Shown: piece by piece, positions 28,709-37,866 of the stretch
How the letters are laid out: every line of letters starts with the position of its first letter
How positions within the stretch are numbered: the first letter of the stretch is position 1
Source of the DNA: Pigmentibacter sp. JX0631
GTDB taxonomy: Bacteria; Bdellovibrionota_B; Oligoflexia; Silvanigrellales; Silvanigrellaceae
Direction: 5' to 3'
Assembly (NCBI RefSeq): GCF_029873255.1
Contig: NZ_CP123622.1
Span: 893,501 to 957,500 of the forward strand
Length of the DNA stretch: 64,000 nt
Notes under the pieces: generated by a model
The model's database searches: none
Seen by the model: the letters and a program-made list of their open reading frames with translations, nothing else
Told to the model about the DNA's origin: nothing
Translations under genes and position numbers: made by a program

Positions 28709-28726
28709 TTCCTGTTAATTTAACTT
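28686..28726 (+). terminator. 15-bp inverted repeat at the ohr stop codon
   Basis: Bases 28686-28700 and 28712-28726 are perfect 15-bp complements around an 11-base loop that contains the end of ohr. The stem is AT-rich and lacks a long U-run. It sits between the converging ohr and sulfatase genes, so it may act as a weak two-way terminator. Confidence 0.5.
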
Positions 28727-28738
28727 TATCAAATGAAT

Positions 28739-30748
28739 TTATAAATTTTTTTGTTCTAAATTATTTAATAAGTTCAATAAACTTCCAGCAACTTCTTGTA
28801 CCGTTTCTTTACTGATCCAGTCAGGTAAATTCTCTTTTTCTGTTGGAGGCGAAATTTTAAACTCCAATAAATTAACAGATTCTGCTGGATCATGATTTAA
28901 ATGGTACATTTCCCATTCATCTTTTTCTACACCAGATGGATCAAAATATCTTACCAATTTGTATTCCTCAGTTCTAACGCAACGGACATGGTTCGGTTGT
29001 TTTACCGCTCCAGGTTCTAATTCACTTACGAATTTTCCGGGAAATGTCCCTTTCCGCACTGCTTCTACAGCCGCTTTATAAACGTTATAATCTTCCAATT
29101 TTAAGCTTTCATAGGCTTGCCATGAACTTGATAATGGAGCCGTAATTTCATCATCAGTGATAAAAAGAATTCCTCGTCTTTTAGATCCATCTTTCTCTTT
29201 TACAATGCCATCATGTTGATGATTTAAAATAATTGAAGAAAGATCAATTCCTGGTAGTGGTGGATTTGGACGATTTTTTAAAGCAGTCTGTGCAATTTCT
29301 TCTCTTTTTGCTTCTGAAATACCTGCCAATCCTAAAATAGTAGGTAAAATATCTATGTGGCTTGTTAATGAATGCACTTCTCGCATACCATTTTCACGCA
29401 AAGATGATGCTTGTATTGAAGGAGGAAGCTTTATTACTGCGGGAACATGAATTACTTCATCATAAGCAGAATGCCATTTTTCCATCATCATATGATGCGC
29501 TGCCCCATATTCACCATGATCAGTAACAAAAATAACAATTGTATTATCTGCCTGACCTGTTTCTTCCAATGTCTGTAAAACTTTATTGATTTGCACATCC
29601 ATTAAGCTATGCAAGTAAGCATAAAACTGAATAAATTTTGCTGAAACTTCTTCTTTATTTTCTGTCAAAGCAAATGGAATTGAACTTCTTAAAGCAACAT
29701 TAACGGCATAATTAAGAATATTTTCTTGAGAAATTGTCCCAGCGGCAGCAACACTTTTTGCTTCATTTAATCCCATTTTTGCACTTAAAGCTAAACCCAT
29801 TTTGTAAGCATAATCTTTCTGACAAGATGGTTTATCATCTAAGGATTCTAAAAGAGTAGGTACTAAATTTGAATTTGCCTGCGGAAATCCAAATTCATTA
29901 AGCTCTACTTGCATACTTCCAGCTAAAGGAACTAACGAACGTTGTCCTTGTTTTGGTACATCCAATGGCCCTAATGGCGACTGGGAACTATTTACATTTG
30001 GATTTGTACTTGGAAGAGCTCGTGCGGTTACTGCAGGATAAGTTGCAATATCATGCGGATTAACAAACGAAACAACCGCAAACCATGGAGCGGTTTTTGC
30101 AGGATTTGGCACTTCTCCTAAAGGATCATTCTCCTCTTGCATAGAAACAGAAATACCATATGGCGCGCCTAATGCTTCTCTTTGCAGAAAATTGCATGCG
30201 CTACTCGCAAAAATGGGGTCACGGTAAATTCCTAAATTATTCATTAAAGAACCATGTGGCTCTGGATACGAAAGTTCCCAATTACTGAAACCAAATTCTT
30301 TTAAAGAGGTAACAGAGGGATGAGAAATATGCCACTTACCAAAATAATGTGTTCTGTAACCTGCTGACTGCATCCAGTTACCTAAAGTAGGGATACCGTT
30401 TTTTGTTAACCACGGAAATTGAAATGCATCACCACTTTTAAAAATTCCATCAGTTTGAGTTAAACCTGTTCTCGTTCCATATTGTCCAGTAAACAGTGCA
30501 GAGCGGCTCGGGACACAAGCACTAGATGCAATCATGTGATTTTTTAAAACAACAGCATTTTTTCTTAAATTTAATAATCCTGGGAAAAATTGGAGATATG
30601 GATTATCCGACGTTATTTCATCTTGAAATCCTAGAATTGCTTTTAAATGATTATCAAACCCTTCTTGTTGGTTTGTTAATTTTCCTGGGTATCTATATTG
30701 ATCAGCAATAATTAAAAGAATATTCTTTTGTTTTTCAATAGAACTCAT
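28739..30748 (-). CDS. Sulfatase-family hydrolase
   Basis: This 669-residue protein has the sulfatase catalytic core: NILLIIADQYRYPG for metal binding, CVPSRSALFTG with C78 as the formylglycine precursor (CxPSR), FGKWHISHP, and a second metal site FVTDHGEYGAAHHMMMEKW. It probably cleaves sulfate or phosphate esters. There is no N-terminal signal peptide, so it looks cytoplasmic, which is unusual for a scavenging sulfatase. No formylglycine-generating enzyme or sulfate transporter lies nearby. The substrate cannot be told from sequence. GGAGAAAA precedes the ATG. Confidence 0.88.
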   Translation of the reverse strand: MSSIEKQKNILLIIADQYRYPGKLTNQQEGFDNHLKAILGFQDEITSDNPYLQFFPGLLNLRKNAVVLKNHMIASSACVPSRSALFTGQYGTRTGLTQTDGIFKSGDAFQFPWLTKNGIPTLGNWMQSAGYRTHYFGKWHISHPSVTSLKEFGFSNWELSYPEPHGSLMNNLGIYRDPIFASSACNFLQREALGAPYGISVSMQEENDPLGEVPNPAKTAPWFAVVSFVNPHDIATYPAVTARALPSTNPNVNSSQSPLGPLDVPKQGQRSLVPLAGSMQVELNEFGFPQANSNLVPTLLESLDDKPSCQKDYAYKMGLALSAKMGLNEAKSVAAAGTISQENILNYAVNVALRSSIPFALTENKEEVSAKFIQFYAYLHSLMDVQINKVLQTLEETGQADNTIVIFVTDHGEYGAAHHMMMEKWHSAYDEVIHVPAVIKLPPSIQASSLRENGMREVHSLTSHIDILPTILGLAGISEAKREEIAQTALKNRPNPPLPGIDLSSIILNHQHDGIVKEKDGSKRRGILFITDDEITAPLSSSWQAYESLKLEDYNVYKAAVEAVRKGTFPGKFVSELEPGAVKQPNHVRCVRTEEYKLVRYFDPSGVEKDEWEMYHLNHDPAESVNLLEFKISPPTEKENLPDWISKETVQEVAGSLLNLLNNLEQKNL

Positions 30749-31117
30749 ATTTTTTCTCCATTTAAAAATGAATTCAGTTAATAACTAGGTTGCAAATTCG
30801 TTCAGGAAAAATCAAAGAAAATTAACACTTAAGTAATAATTATTCAAGATAATTGAATTTATATTATCTATTAATTTATTTTTCATTTTTAAGAAAAAAT
30901 ACTTTTTAATTTTATTCTTTGTATAATTTGAATAATTTATTTATTAAAAATTAAGAAAATAATATAAATCATAAAATAAATTGATGTATTTATTTTTTTA
31001 AAGTATTTTAAAATTTTGTTGCTTATATTAATTAGTTTCTCCCTTGGAAGAAAAACTAATTAATATAAATTTTACTTCAAAAAGTTTTAAAATCTTTTTC
31101 AATAAAAGGATAAATTT
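30749..31117. other. 369-bp AT-rich divergent intergenic region
   Basis: This region separates the divergent sulfatase and DUF2165-like genes, so it must hold promoters for both. The base composition is so AT-rich that -10-like boxes are everywhere and none can be singled out. The one distinct element is the 16-bp inverted repeat at 31023-31068. No ORF of note was found. Confidence 0.6.
31023..31068. repeat. Perfect 16-bp inverted repeat
   Basis: TTATATTAATTAGTTT (31023-31038) and AAACTAATTAATATAA (31053-31068) are exact complements around a 14-base spacer, 50 bases before the DUF2165-like gene. It could be a regulator-binding palindrome or a hairpin in the leader. It has no terminator-like T-run of its own and no flanking target duplication that I could see. 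Confidence 0.85.
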
Positions 31118-31627
31118 ATGTTTCAAATGCAAAAATTAGAACGTGTTTGCAAAATAGTATTTGTGTCTATGTTTTCATTCTATATGAGCATTGTAGCATT
31201 AAACAATATTCTAGACTTCAACTCAAATTATGAATTTGTCAAACATGTATTGCTTATGGATACCACTTTTAAAAACAACCAACTTTTAGGCAGATCGATT
31301 TCATCACCTGAAATTCATTTAATTTTCTATGTTTCGTTAATCACCTATGAAATACTTACTGCTATTTTAGGTTGGATAGGAACTTATTTTATGCTTAAAA
31401 ACTTTAATAAAAGTATTAAACTATTTCACAATTCAAAAAAATTCGCACTAATAGGATTAATGTTAAATCTTATTATGTGCTTCTTTGCTTTTAACACCAT
31501 CGGCGGTGAATGGTTTTTAATGTGGCAATCTCCACAATGGAACGGAGTAACAGTAGCACGATCTATGTTCGTTGTTATTTTTATTATTTTTATATATATC
31601 TTCAAAAAAGAAGAAGAAATAAGCTAA
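31118..31627 (+). CDS. DUF2165-like small integral membrane protein
   Basis: This 169-residue protein has four hydrophobic segments (about residues 10-30, 68-92, 106-126 and 143-162). It contains the family-like pieces ALNNILDFNSNYEFVKHVLL, the RSISSPEIHLIFY loop and GGEWFLMWQSPQWNG. This matches predicted membrane proteins of the DUF2165 group, of unknown function. AAGGA precedes the ATG. It stands alone between the sulfatase and the acylase. Confidence 0.75.
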   Translation: MFQMQKLERVCKIVFVSMFSFYMSIVALNNILDFNSNYEFVKHVLLMDTTFKNNQLLGRSISSPEIHLIFYVSLITYEILTAILGWIGTYFMLKNFNKSIKLFHNSKKFALIGLMLNLIMCFFAFNTIGGEWFLMWQSPQWNGVTVARSMFVVIFIIFIYIFKKEEEIS

Positions 31628-31730
31628 TTTTTTAATCCATCTATAAATATTTTTCATACCTTCTAGTGTTACCTAATTTTTAAAAATTGTAATAGAATGG
31701 TTGGTATTCTTTTCATGAGAAGGTGTGGAA

Positions 31731-33917
31731 ATGAAAAAATTTAAATTGGGTTTCGTCATTTTAGTTACCACAGTATTAGTTTCTGTAGGTATTTCTTATA
31801 GCTGCAAAGAAAATAAAACTTATAATGCTGAAATATTATGGGATACATTTGGTGTTCCTCATATTTTTGCAAAAAATAATTCATCTGCTTTTTATGCTTT
31901 TGGTTATGCACAAATGCATAGTCATGGCAACCAACTGCTTAAACTTTTTGCCCAGCAGCGAGGGAAACTTACAGAATATTTTGGAGAAAATTACGAACAA
32001 AAAGATGTACTAACTCATCAGCTAGGAATCCCTGTTCTGGCTGAAAATTGGTATGCCGATCAAACACCTGAATTTAAAACCCTTTTAACAGCATTTGTAA
32101 CTGGCTTAAATGATTATGCACAAAAAAACAGCTCCGAATTATTCCCAGAAGCCAAAGATATTTTACCGATTAAAGAAAAAGATATTCTAGGATTAAGTAT
32201 TCAAACAATGAGTCATTTTTTACTTGCTAACACAAGTCAGTGCAGTAAAATTTTATTTGGCCAAACTGCACAAAAGCAAAAGAAACAAGGTTCAAATGCT
32301 TGGCTTATTTCTCCACAATTTACTTCAACTAAAAATACCATGCTCCTTGCTAATCCACATTTATCTTGGTTTTATGACAATAGTTTAGATTCTTCAGCTG
32401 CTGAACAGGTTTTTTATGAAGCACATATAAAAACTCCGGACATTGATAATTATGGTGTAACTTTAATGGGCTTTCCCATTTTAGCAATTGCATTTAACAA
32501 AAATCTTGCATGGACTCATACAGTTAATACAATTAAAGGCTGCGATGTTTTTCAATTAAAAAAAGATGCTTCGGACGAAAATTATGTAGTAGATAATGAA
32601 ATTAAAAAGTTTGACACTAAAACTGTAACTTTAAAAATCAAATCAACTAATGGACAATTTATACAAAAAAATATTTCAATTAAAAATTCAATATATGGTC
32701 CTACTTTTCAAATAAATGACCAGTTTTATGCTGTTCAATATGCAGCTTTTCAACTATTTCCCAGAAAATATTTTTTAACCCAATGGTGGGAAATGAATTT
32801 AGCAAAAAATTTAACCGAATTTTCAAGTTCTCTAAAGCAAATGGAATTGCCCATGTTCAATGTTTTTTATGCCGATAAAAATGAAAATATTTTATTTTTT
32901 GATGCAGGTATTGTTCCTAAAAAAGAAGCATATAGCACCGATTCCGACACTATTTTTCCTGGAGATACTACTAAAACAATTTGGCAAAACTTTTATTCTT
33001 ATACTGAGCGTCCAAAATTGTTAAATCCTGAAAATGGATGGATTCAAAATGCAAATAGTGATCCCTGGTTTACTGCTTTTACAGAAAACAAAAATGTTAT
33101 TCAAAAAAGTAACTATGCAATTGGAATTACTGTTGGAGAGCAAACAATGTCTTTGCGCGATCAAAGATCAGCAAAACTGCTTTCGCAGAAAAAAATTGCC
33201 AGTTTAAGTGACCTTATTGATCGGAAATACAATCCAGAAGTAGAATTAGCTTCGCGTGTTCTTTCTGATTTAATTGAATTAGCTGCAAAATCAAAAGATA
33301 GTGATGTCATAAAAGCAGGAGAAATATTAACGCAATGGGATAAAACTACAAATGAAAATAGTATTGGAGCAAATTTATTTCTTAAATGGTTCGACATATA
33401 TTCAAGTCGCAATGAATCTTTATTAAATGCGAAAATTTTTAAAAATATCTGGGATCCAAAATTGCCATTAACTACACCGAACGGCATAGCTTCACCTATT
33501 GAAGCCATCGCCGCATTAAAGGAAGCGACAAAACAAATTATAAATACAACTGGAAAAATAGATGTCCCATGGGGAAATTTAAATAGAATGTTAATTAAAA
33601 ACACAAATTATAATTTTCCAGCCAATGGCGGCCCTGGTGATCCTTATGGAATTTTCCGTGTTTTAACTCCTTGTCCTGATACTAAATCTTCACATAACGT
33701 TACCTGTCATGGAGATAGTTACATAGCAGCTGTTGAGTTTTCGGAACCAATGAAGGCAAAGGTTTTGTTAACTTATGGAAATTCTTCGCAACCAAATTCA
33801 AAGCACCGAGGAGATCAATTACCACTTACCAGCAAGAAACAATTACGAGATGCTCTACTAACAAGAGAAGAAATTGAAATGTCTATGGAAGGCTACGATA
33901 TTTTAGATCATAAATAA
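31731..33917 (+). CDS. Penicillin acylase / acyl-homoserine-lactone acylase family protein (peptidase S45)
   Basis: This is an N-terminal-nucleophile amidohydrolase of the penicillin G acylase/PvdQ type. It is made as a precursor and cleaves itself so that Ser188 (in KKQGSNAWLIS) becomes the N-terminal nucleophile. Supporting blocks are DTFGVPHIFAKN, AFGYAQMHSHGNQLLKLFAQ, LLANPHLSW, AFNKNLAWTHTVN and the C-terminal PANGGPGDPYG. A signal peptide at residues 1-25 directs it to the periplasm. ATG 31731 has AAGG seven bases upstream; a GTG at 31725 is too close to it. The length of 728 residues is normal. Whether the substrate is a quorum signal, a lipopeptide or a beta-lactam cannot be told. Confidence 0.88.
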   Translation: MKKFKLGFVILVTTVLVSVGISYSCKENKTYNAEILWDTFGVPHIFAKNNSSAFYAFGYAQMHSHGNQLLKLFAQQRGKLTEYFGENYEQKDVLTHQLGIPVLAENWYADQTPEFKTLLTAFVTGLNDYAQKNSSELFPEAKDILPIKEKDILGLSIQTMSHFLLANTSQCSKILFGQTAQKQKKQGSNAWLISPQFTSTKNTMLLANPHLSWFYDNSLDSSAAEQVFYEAHIKTPDIDNYGVTLMGFPILAIAFNKNLAWTHTVNTIKGCDVFQLKKDASDENYVVDNEIKKFDTKTVTLKIKSTNGQFIQKNISIKNSIYGPTFQINDQFYAVQYAAFQLFPRKYFLTQWWEMNLAKNLTEFSSSLKQMELPMFNVFYADKNENILFFDAGIVPKKEAYSTDSDTIFPGDTTKTIWQNFYSYTERPKLLNPENGWIQNANSDPWFTAFTENKNVIQKSNYAIGITVGEQTMSLRDQRSAKLLSQKKIASLSDLIDRKYNPEVELASRVLSDLIELAAKSKDSDVIKAGEILTQWDKTTNENSIGANLFLKWFDIYSSRNESLLNAKIFKNIWDPKLPLTTPNGIASPIEAIAALKEATKQIINTTGKIDVPWGNLNRMLIKNTNYNFPANGGPGDPYGIFRVLTPCPDTKSSHNVTCHGDSYIAAVEFSEPMKAKVLLTYGNSSQPNSKHRGDQLPLTSKKQLRDALLTREEIEMSMEGYDILDHK

Positions 33918-33983
33918 AAAATGTTATTATTAATATTATTTAACTCATAAATATGAATATTATTATTTTATTTAGAGCATAAA

Positions 33984-34016
33984 AAAAGAGAATGCTGAGT
34001 TTCAACATTCTCTTTT
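33984..34016. terminator. Bidirectional terminator between acylase and rho
   Basis: AAAAGAGAATG 33984-33994 pairs with CATTCTCTTTT 34006-34016. On the + strand it continues into a T-rich run; on the - strand the A-run at 33981-33987 supplies the U-tract. It separates the converging acylase and rho genes. Confidence 0.8.
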
Positions 34017-34093
34017 GTTTTTTCAACCTATAAATTAGTTCTTTATGTAAGTTATTTTTAAAATCCAAACATAAATTACTCTGGTTACTTTAA

Positions 34094-35887
34094 TTAACCA
34101 TTCATACTATTTAGGAACTCATCATTAGTTTCACAGCGTTCGAGTCTTTGTAGTAAAAACTCCATCGATTCAATAGGCGACATTGGGTGCAATACTTTGC
34201 GAAGAACCCAAAGGCGATTAAGCGTTTCTCTGCCAAGAAGCAAGTCTTCACGGCGAGTTGCACTTTTATTGATGTCAATTGCAGGGAATACACGGCGTTC
34301 AGCAAGACGGCGATCAAGCACAAGCTCCATGTTACCAGTACCTTTAAATTCTTCAAAGATAACTTCGTCCATACGGCTGCCTGTATCAATTAAAGCAGTT
34401 GCAATAATAGTAAGGCTTCCACCTTCTTCCACATTTCGCGCTGCACCAAAAAAGCGTTTTGGTTTGTGTAACGCATTGGCATCCACACCACCTGTTAGAA
34501 TTTTACCGCTTGGTGGTACAACACTATTGTAAGCACGAGCGAGACGCGTAATGGAATCGAGTAAGATAACAACATCTTTTTTATGCTCAACAAGACGTTT
34601 TGCTTTTTCAATTACCATTTCTGCAACTTGCACATGGCGTTGAGCTGGTTCATCAAACGTTGAACTGACAACTTCTCCACGCACAGAACGTTCCATATCT
34701 GTTACTTCTTCCGGACGCTCATCTATAAGTAACACTATTAAAACAGCTTCAGGATGATTTTGCGCAATAGAATTTGCAATATTTTGGAGTAAAATAGTTT
34801 TCCCTGTTTTTGGAGGAGCAACAATGAGTGCACGTTGTCCTTTTCCAATTGGGGCAAATAAATCAATTAAGCGAGTGCTATAAATTTGTGGATCATTTTC
34901 AAGTTTAAAGCGAAAATCTGGGTGAATTGTTGTTAAGTTATCAAACAATATTTTTTCGCCAGTAAAATCTGGAGTTTCTCCATTAACTGATTCTACTTTT
35001 AATAAAGCAAAGTAACGCTCATTATCTTTTGGTGGACGAATTTGGCCAGAAACAGTATCACCTGTTCTGAGATTAAAACGTCTAATTTGCGACGGAGAAA
35101 CATAAATATCATCAGGCCCAGGCAGGTAATTATAGTCAGGGGCTCTTAAAAAACCAAAACCATCAGGTAAAGTTTCAAGAACACCTTCAGAATAAACAAC
35201 CCCATTGCGCACAGCTTGAGCTTCTAAGAGAGCAAAAACAAGATCTTGTTTTCGTAAGTTTGCAGCTCCATCAATACCCATATCTTTTGCCATATGCACA
35301 AGATCGCTAATATGTTTTTCTTTCAGTTCTTTTAAATTCATTACAGGAACTTCTGAATTAAATTCAGGTTCTTTTTCATCAGCACCACCAGTTTGCACAG
35401 GGCGTGGATTTTCAGGACGTCTACCCATGGAATTTGAACCTTGACGGTTAGGCATACCCATAGAAGGATTTGAATAAGGACGTCCAGAGTTTTGATGACC
35501 GCCTTGTTGTGATTGCGGCATTCCACTCGCAGTTCCAGAATTCATAGAGGCTTGCGGAGAACCCATTCTATTTGGCGGCGGTGCGCTCATTCCAAAAGGA
35601 GAAGATGGTCTTAAATTGGAATTACTGTTTGACATTGAGCTGTTGGAAGAATTTGAGGACATATTTGAAGGTTCTTTATTTCTTGTAAATACTCTTCTAG
35701 AAGGGGTGTAAGTCGAAATACCCTCATTATCACCTTCATTTTGCGTTGAAGATGAATTTTCATTAAATAGCGTACTTTCTTCTGGGGTACGGCGAATATA
35801 TCTTCTAGTTGAAGTGGAATTATTATTCCGTTTACGAGAGGAAGGAGACTCATTATCGAAGTCATCATTGTTTTTATCATCTACCAT
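34094..35887 (-). CDS. rho: Transcription termination factor Rho with Asn/Ser-rich N-terminus
   Basis: Rho is the hexameric RNA-dependent ATPase that ends transcription. The C-terminal ~400 residues are standard: [20 protein letters not shown] (N-terminal helical domain), the RNA-binding fold with [20 protein letters not shown], Walker [26 protein letters not shown], and the secondary site [23 protein letters not shown] 35887 gives 597 residues. Between the start and about residue 180 lies a low-complexity stretch rich in Asn, Ser, Gly, Pro and Gln, absent from E. coli Rho. The frame is open further upstream to a TTG at 35983, but no good ribosome-binding site supports that start. Confidence 0.95.
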   Translation of the reverse strand: MVDDKNNDDFDNESPSSRKRNNNSTSTRRYIRRTPEESTLFNENSSSTQNEGDNEGISTYTPSRRVFTRNKEPSNMSSNSSNSSMSNSNSNLRPSSPFGMSAPPPNRMGSPQASMNSGTASGMPQSQQGGHQNSGRPYSNPSMGMPNRQGSNSMGRRPENPRPVQTGGADEKEPEFNSEVPVMNLKELKEKHISDLVHMAKDMGIDGAANLRKQDLVFALLEAQAVRNGVVYSEGVLETLPDGFGFLRAPDYNYLPGPDDIYVSPSQIRRFNLRTGDTVSGQIRPPKDNERYFALLKVESVNGETPDFTGEKILFDNLTTIHPDFRFKLENDPQIYSTRLIDLFAPIGKGQRALIVAPPKTGKTILLQNIANSIAQNHPEAVLIVLLIDERPEEVTDMERSVRGEVVSSTFDEPAQRHVQVAEMVIEKAKRLVEHKKDVVILLDSITRLARAYNSVVPPSGKILTGGVDANALHKPKRFFGAARNVEEGGSLTIIATALIDTGSRMDEVIFEEFKGTGNMELVLDRRLAERRVFPAIDINKSATRREDLLLGRETLNRLWVLRKVLHPMSPIESMEFLLQRLERCETNDEFLNSMNG

Positions 35888-36043
35888 GCTGAATGATTCC
35901 AAAGAAAAAAGTTGAAGGAATAAATAAAAGAAGGGATTTTTGGCCGGTTGTGCCATATAAAAATCGGAAGCTTGTGAAAGCAACCCCTTTTATAACAGGG
36001 GTTGAATTTCTTGTCAACAAATCGCAGCAAAAGAAAATTCTTT

Positions 36044-37282
36044 CTATTGCCATTCGCTTTGAGTTTTAGAAAAAACTTCTTTAATAACACTTATCGCAAA
36101 GTTTAAACTGTCCTCTTTCATTACTAACGGAGGGGCAAAACGAATAGTGACATCGTGGGTTTCCTTTGCAAGCAAACCTCTGGCCTGCAACAGTTCACTA
36201 AAAAATCGTCCATGACCTGCATTTGGGTGTATTTCAATTGCATTTAATAAGCCTTTTCCACGCACATCTTTTACTACATGCTTAGGCAAATCAGCTAAAC
36301 TTTCACGAAATTTCTTTCCTAGTTCAAAAGCCCGTTCTGATAACTTTTCTTCTTGAATTATTTTTAAAGCTGTCCTTGATAAGGCACAAGCCAAAGAATT
36401 TCCACCAAATGTCGAACCGTGATCCCCTGGTTTTAATAAGTCCATAACAGAATTATAACCAACTACTGCAGATATTGGATAATAAGAGCCGCCTAAAGCT
36501 TTCCCTAAAATAAGTAAATCTGGTTGGCAATTTTCATATAAATGAGCGAAAAGTTTTCCTGTTCTACCTAATCCGGTTTGTATTTCATCAGCTATACAAA
36601 GAATATTATGCTTTTTACAGATGGCGCTTATTTTTTCTAAATATCCTACCGGTGGCACAATAATGCCTGCCTCTCCCTGAATAGGTTCAAATAAAAAACC
36701 CACCGTATTAGGAGTTATCGCTTTTTCTAGCGCCTCAGCATCTCCATAAGGAATGGAACGAAACCCACCGCAGTAAGGACCAAAATCATCTTTATATTGA
36801 GGTTCGCTAGAAAAACTCACTATCGTAGTAGTTCGTCCATGAAAATTATGATCACAAACAATAATTTCAGCCTTGTGTCTCGGCACACCTTTGACCAAAT
36901 AGCCCCATTTTCTTGCTATTTTAATAGCTGTTTCCACGGCTTCAGCACCTGTATTCATAGGTAATGCTTTGTCCATTTTGCAAAGAGATGTTAACTGTTC
37001 TAGCCATGGTCCCATTTGATCATTATGAAAAGCCCGTGAACTTAAAGTTAATTTTTGGCCTTGCGCATGCAGTGTTTCTTGCATTTTTGGATGACAATGT
37101 CCTTGGTTTACAGCACTATAAGCACTGAGCATATCTAAATATTTTTTTCCATCAATGTCCCAAACCCATTCCGCTTCTCCTTTTGTAATAACAACTTGTA
37201 AGGGATGATAATTATGCGCTCCATATTTATCAGCCAAATCAATGTTTTTTTTTGCATCTGAAGTGAGATATTGGTTTGTCAT
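36044..37282 (-). CDS. rocD: Ornithine aminotransferase
   Basis: Ornithine aminotransferase is a class-III PLP enzyme that converts ornithine and 2-oxoglutarate to glutamate semialdehyde and glutamate, linking arginine and proline metabolism. The 412-residue product shows KYGAHNYHPLQVVITKGE, MNTGAEAVETAIKIARKWGY, FHGRTTTIVSFS, EPIQGEAGIIVPP, ADEIQTGLGRTGK and the PLP-lysine block LILGKALGGSYYPISAV. ATG 37282 is favoured, with AAAGG 7 bases upstream; a GTG two codons earlier abuts it. It is divergent from folB. Confidence 0.94.
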   Translation of the reverse strand: MTNQYLTSDAKKNIDLADKYGAHNYHPLQVVITKGEAEWVWDIDGKKYLDMLSAYSAVNQGHCHPKMQETLHAQGQKLTLSSRAFHNDQMGPWLEQLTSLCKMDKALPMNTGAEAVETAIKIARKWGYLVKGVPRHKAEIIVCDHNFHGRTTTIVSFSSEPQYKDDFGPYCGGFRSIPYGDAEALEKAITPNTVGFLFEPIQGEAGIIVPPVGYLEKISAICKKHNILCIADEIQTGLGRTGKLFAHLYENCQPDLLILGKALGGSYYPISAVVGYNSVMDLLKPGDHGSTFGGNSLACALSRTALKIIQEEKLSERAFELGKKFRESLADLPKHVVKDVRGKGLLNAIEIHPNAGHGRFFSELLQARGLLAKETHDVTIRFAPPLVMKEDSLNFAISVIKEVFSKTQSEWQ

Positions 37283-37382
37283 TTGCACACCTTTAAATTA
37301 AGAAGGTTCTTAGAAGAATAAAAAATACTCTTTGATAGGTATAACTTTATTTTTACAGCTAGCCAACCATTAGGATTTAAAA

Positions 37383-37793
37383 ATGACTTCAGGAACTCTG
37401 CCAACACAACAAAATAATTTTTGTTGGATTCATCTAAATAATATAAAAACGTTTCTTTATTTAGGTGCAAATGAATTTGAAGAAAAAATTGGCCAAAATA
37501 TTACAATAAATCTTTCCTTAAAAATAAAGTATGAACATACTCAAGATAAACTAGAAAATACTGTTGACTACGGTTTAGTTTGTGAGTTTATTATTCAACA
37601 AATTGAAAAGTTAAACAAAGTTAAATTATTAGAATATTTATGTGAACAACTGTTAAATGGCATTGAAAATAACTTTCCTAATATTTTAGCTGCAAAAATT
37701 TCTATTGAAAAGGGTTATGTTCCTTTAAAAAATTTTACAGGTCATGTTATTATTGAAGCTGAAAAACAGTTTTCTATACAGAAATATTTGTAA
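37383..37793 (+). CDS. folB: Dihydroneopterin aldolase-family protein
   Basis: FolB converts dihydroneopterin to 6-hydroxymethyl-dihydropterin plus glycolaldehyde in folate synthesis. The 136-residue protein fits the family: WIHLNNIKTFLYLGANEFEE, the DKLENTVDYGLVCEFI block, the LLEYLCEQLLNGI helix and the final SIEKGYVPLKNFTGHVIIE. It has a ~12-residue N-terminal extra. It lies between divergent rocD and the Rieske gene, with no other folate gene in view. Confidence 0.8.
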   Translation: MTSGTLPTQQNNFCWIHLNNIKTFLYLGANEFEEKIGQNITINLSLKIKYEHTQDKLENTVDYGLVCEFIIQQIEKLNKVKLLEYLCEQLLNGIENNFPNILAAKISIEKGYVPLKNFTGHVIIEAEKQFSIQKYL

Positions 37794-37866
37794 TCAAAAA
37801 AATTATTTGATAAATTATACAATAATTAAATAGTATTTTAAGTTCAAATATTTTAAAGAGGACAAT

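Noticed and set aside
35888..35983. Extended start of Rho at TTG 35983
   Set aside because: GGGG directly abuts the TTG with no spacing, and the extra residues show no Rho similarity.
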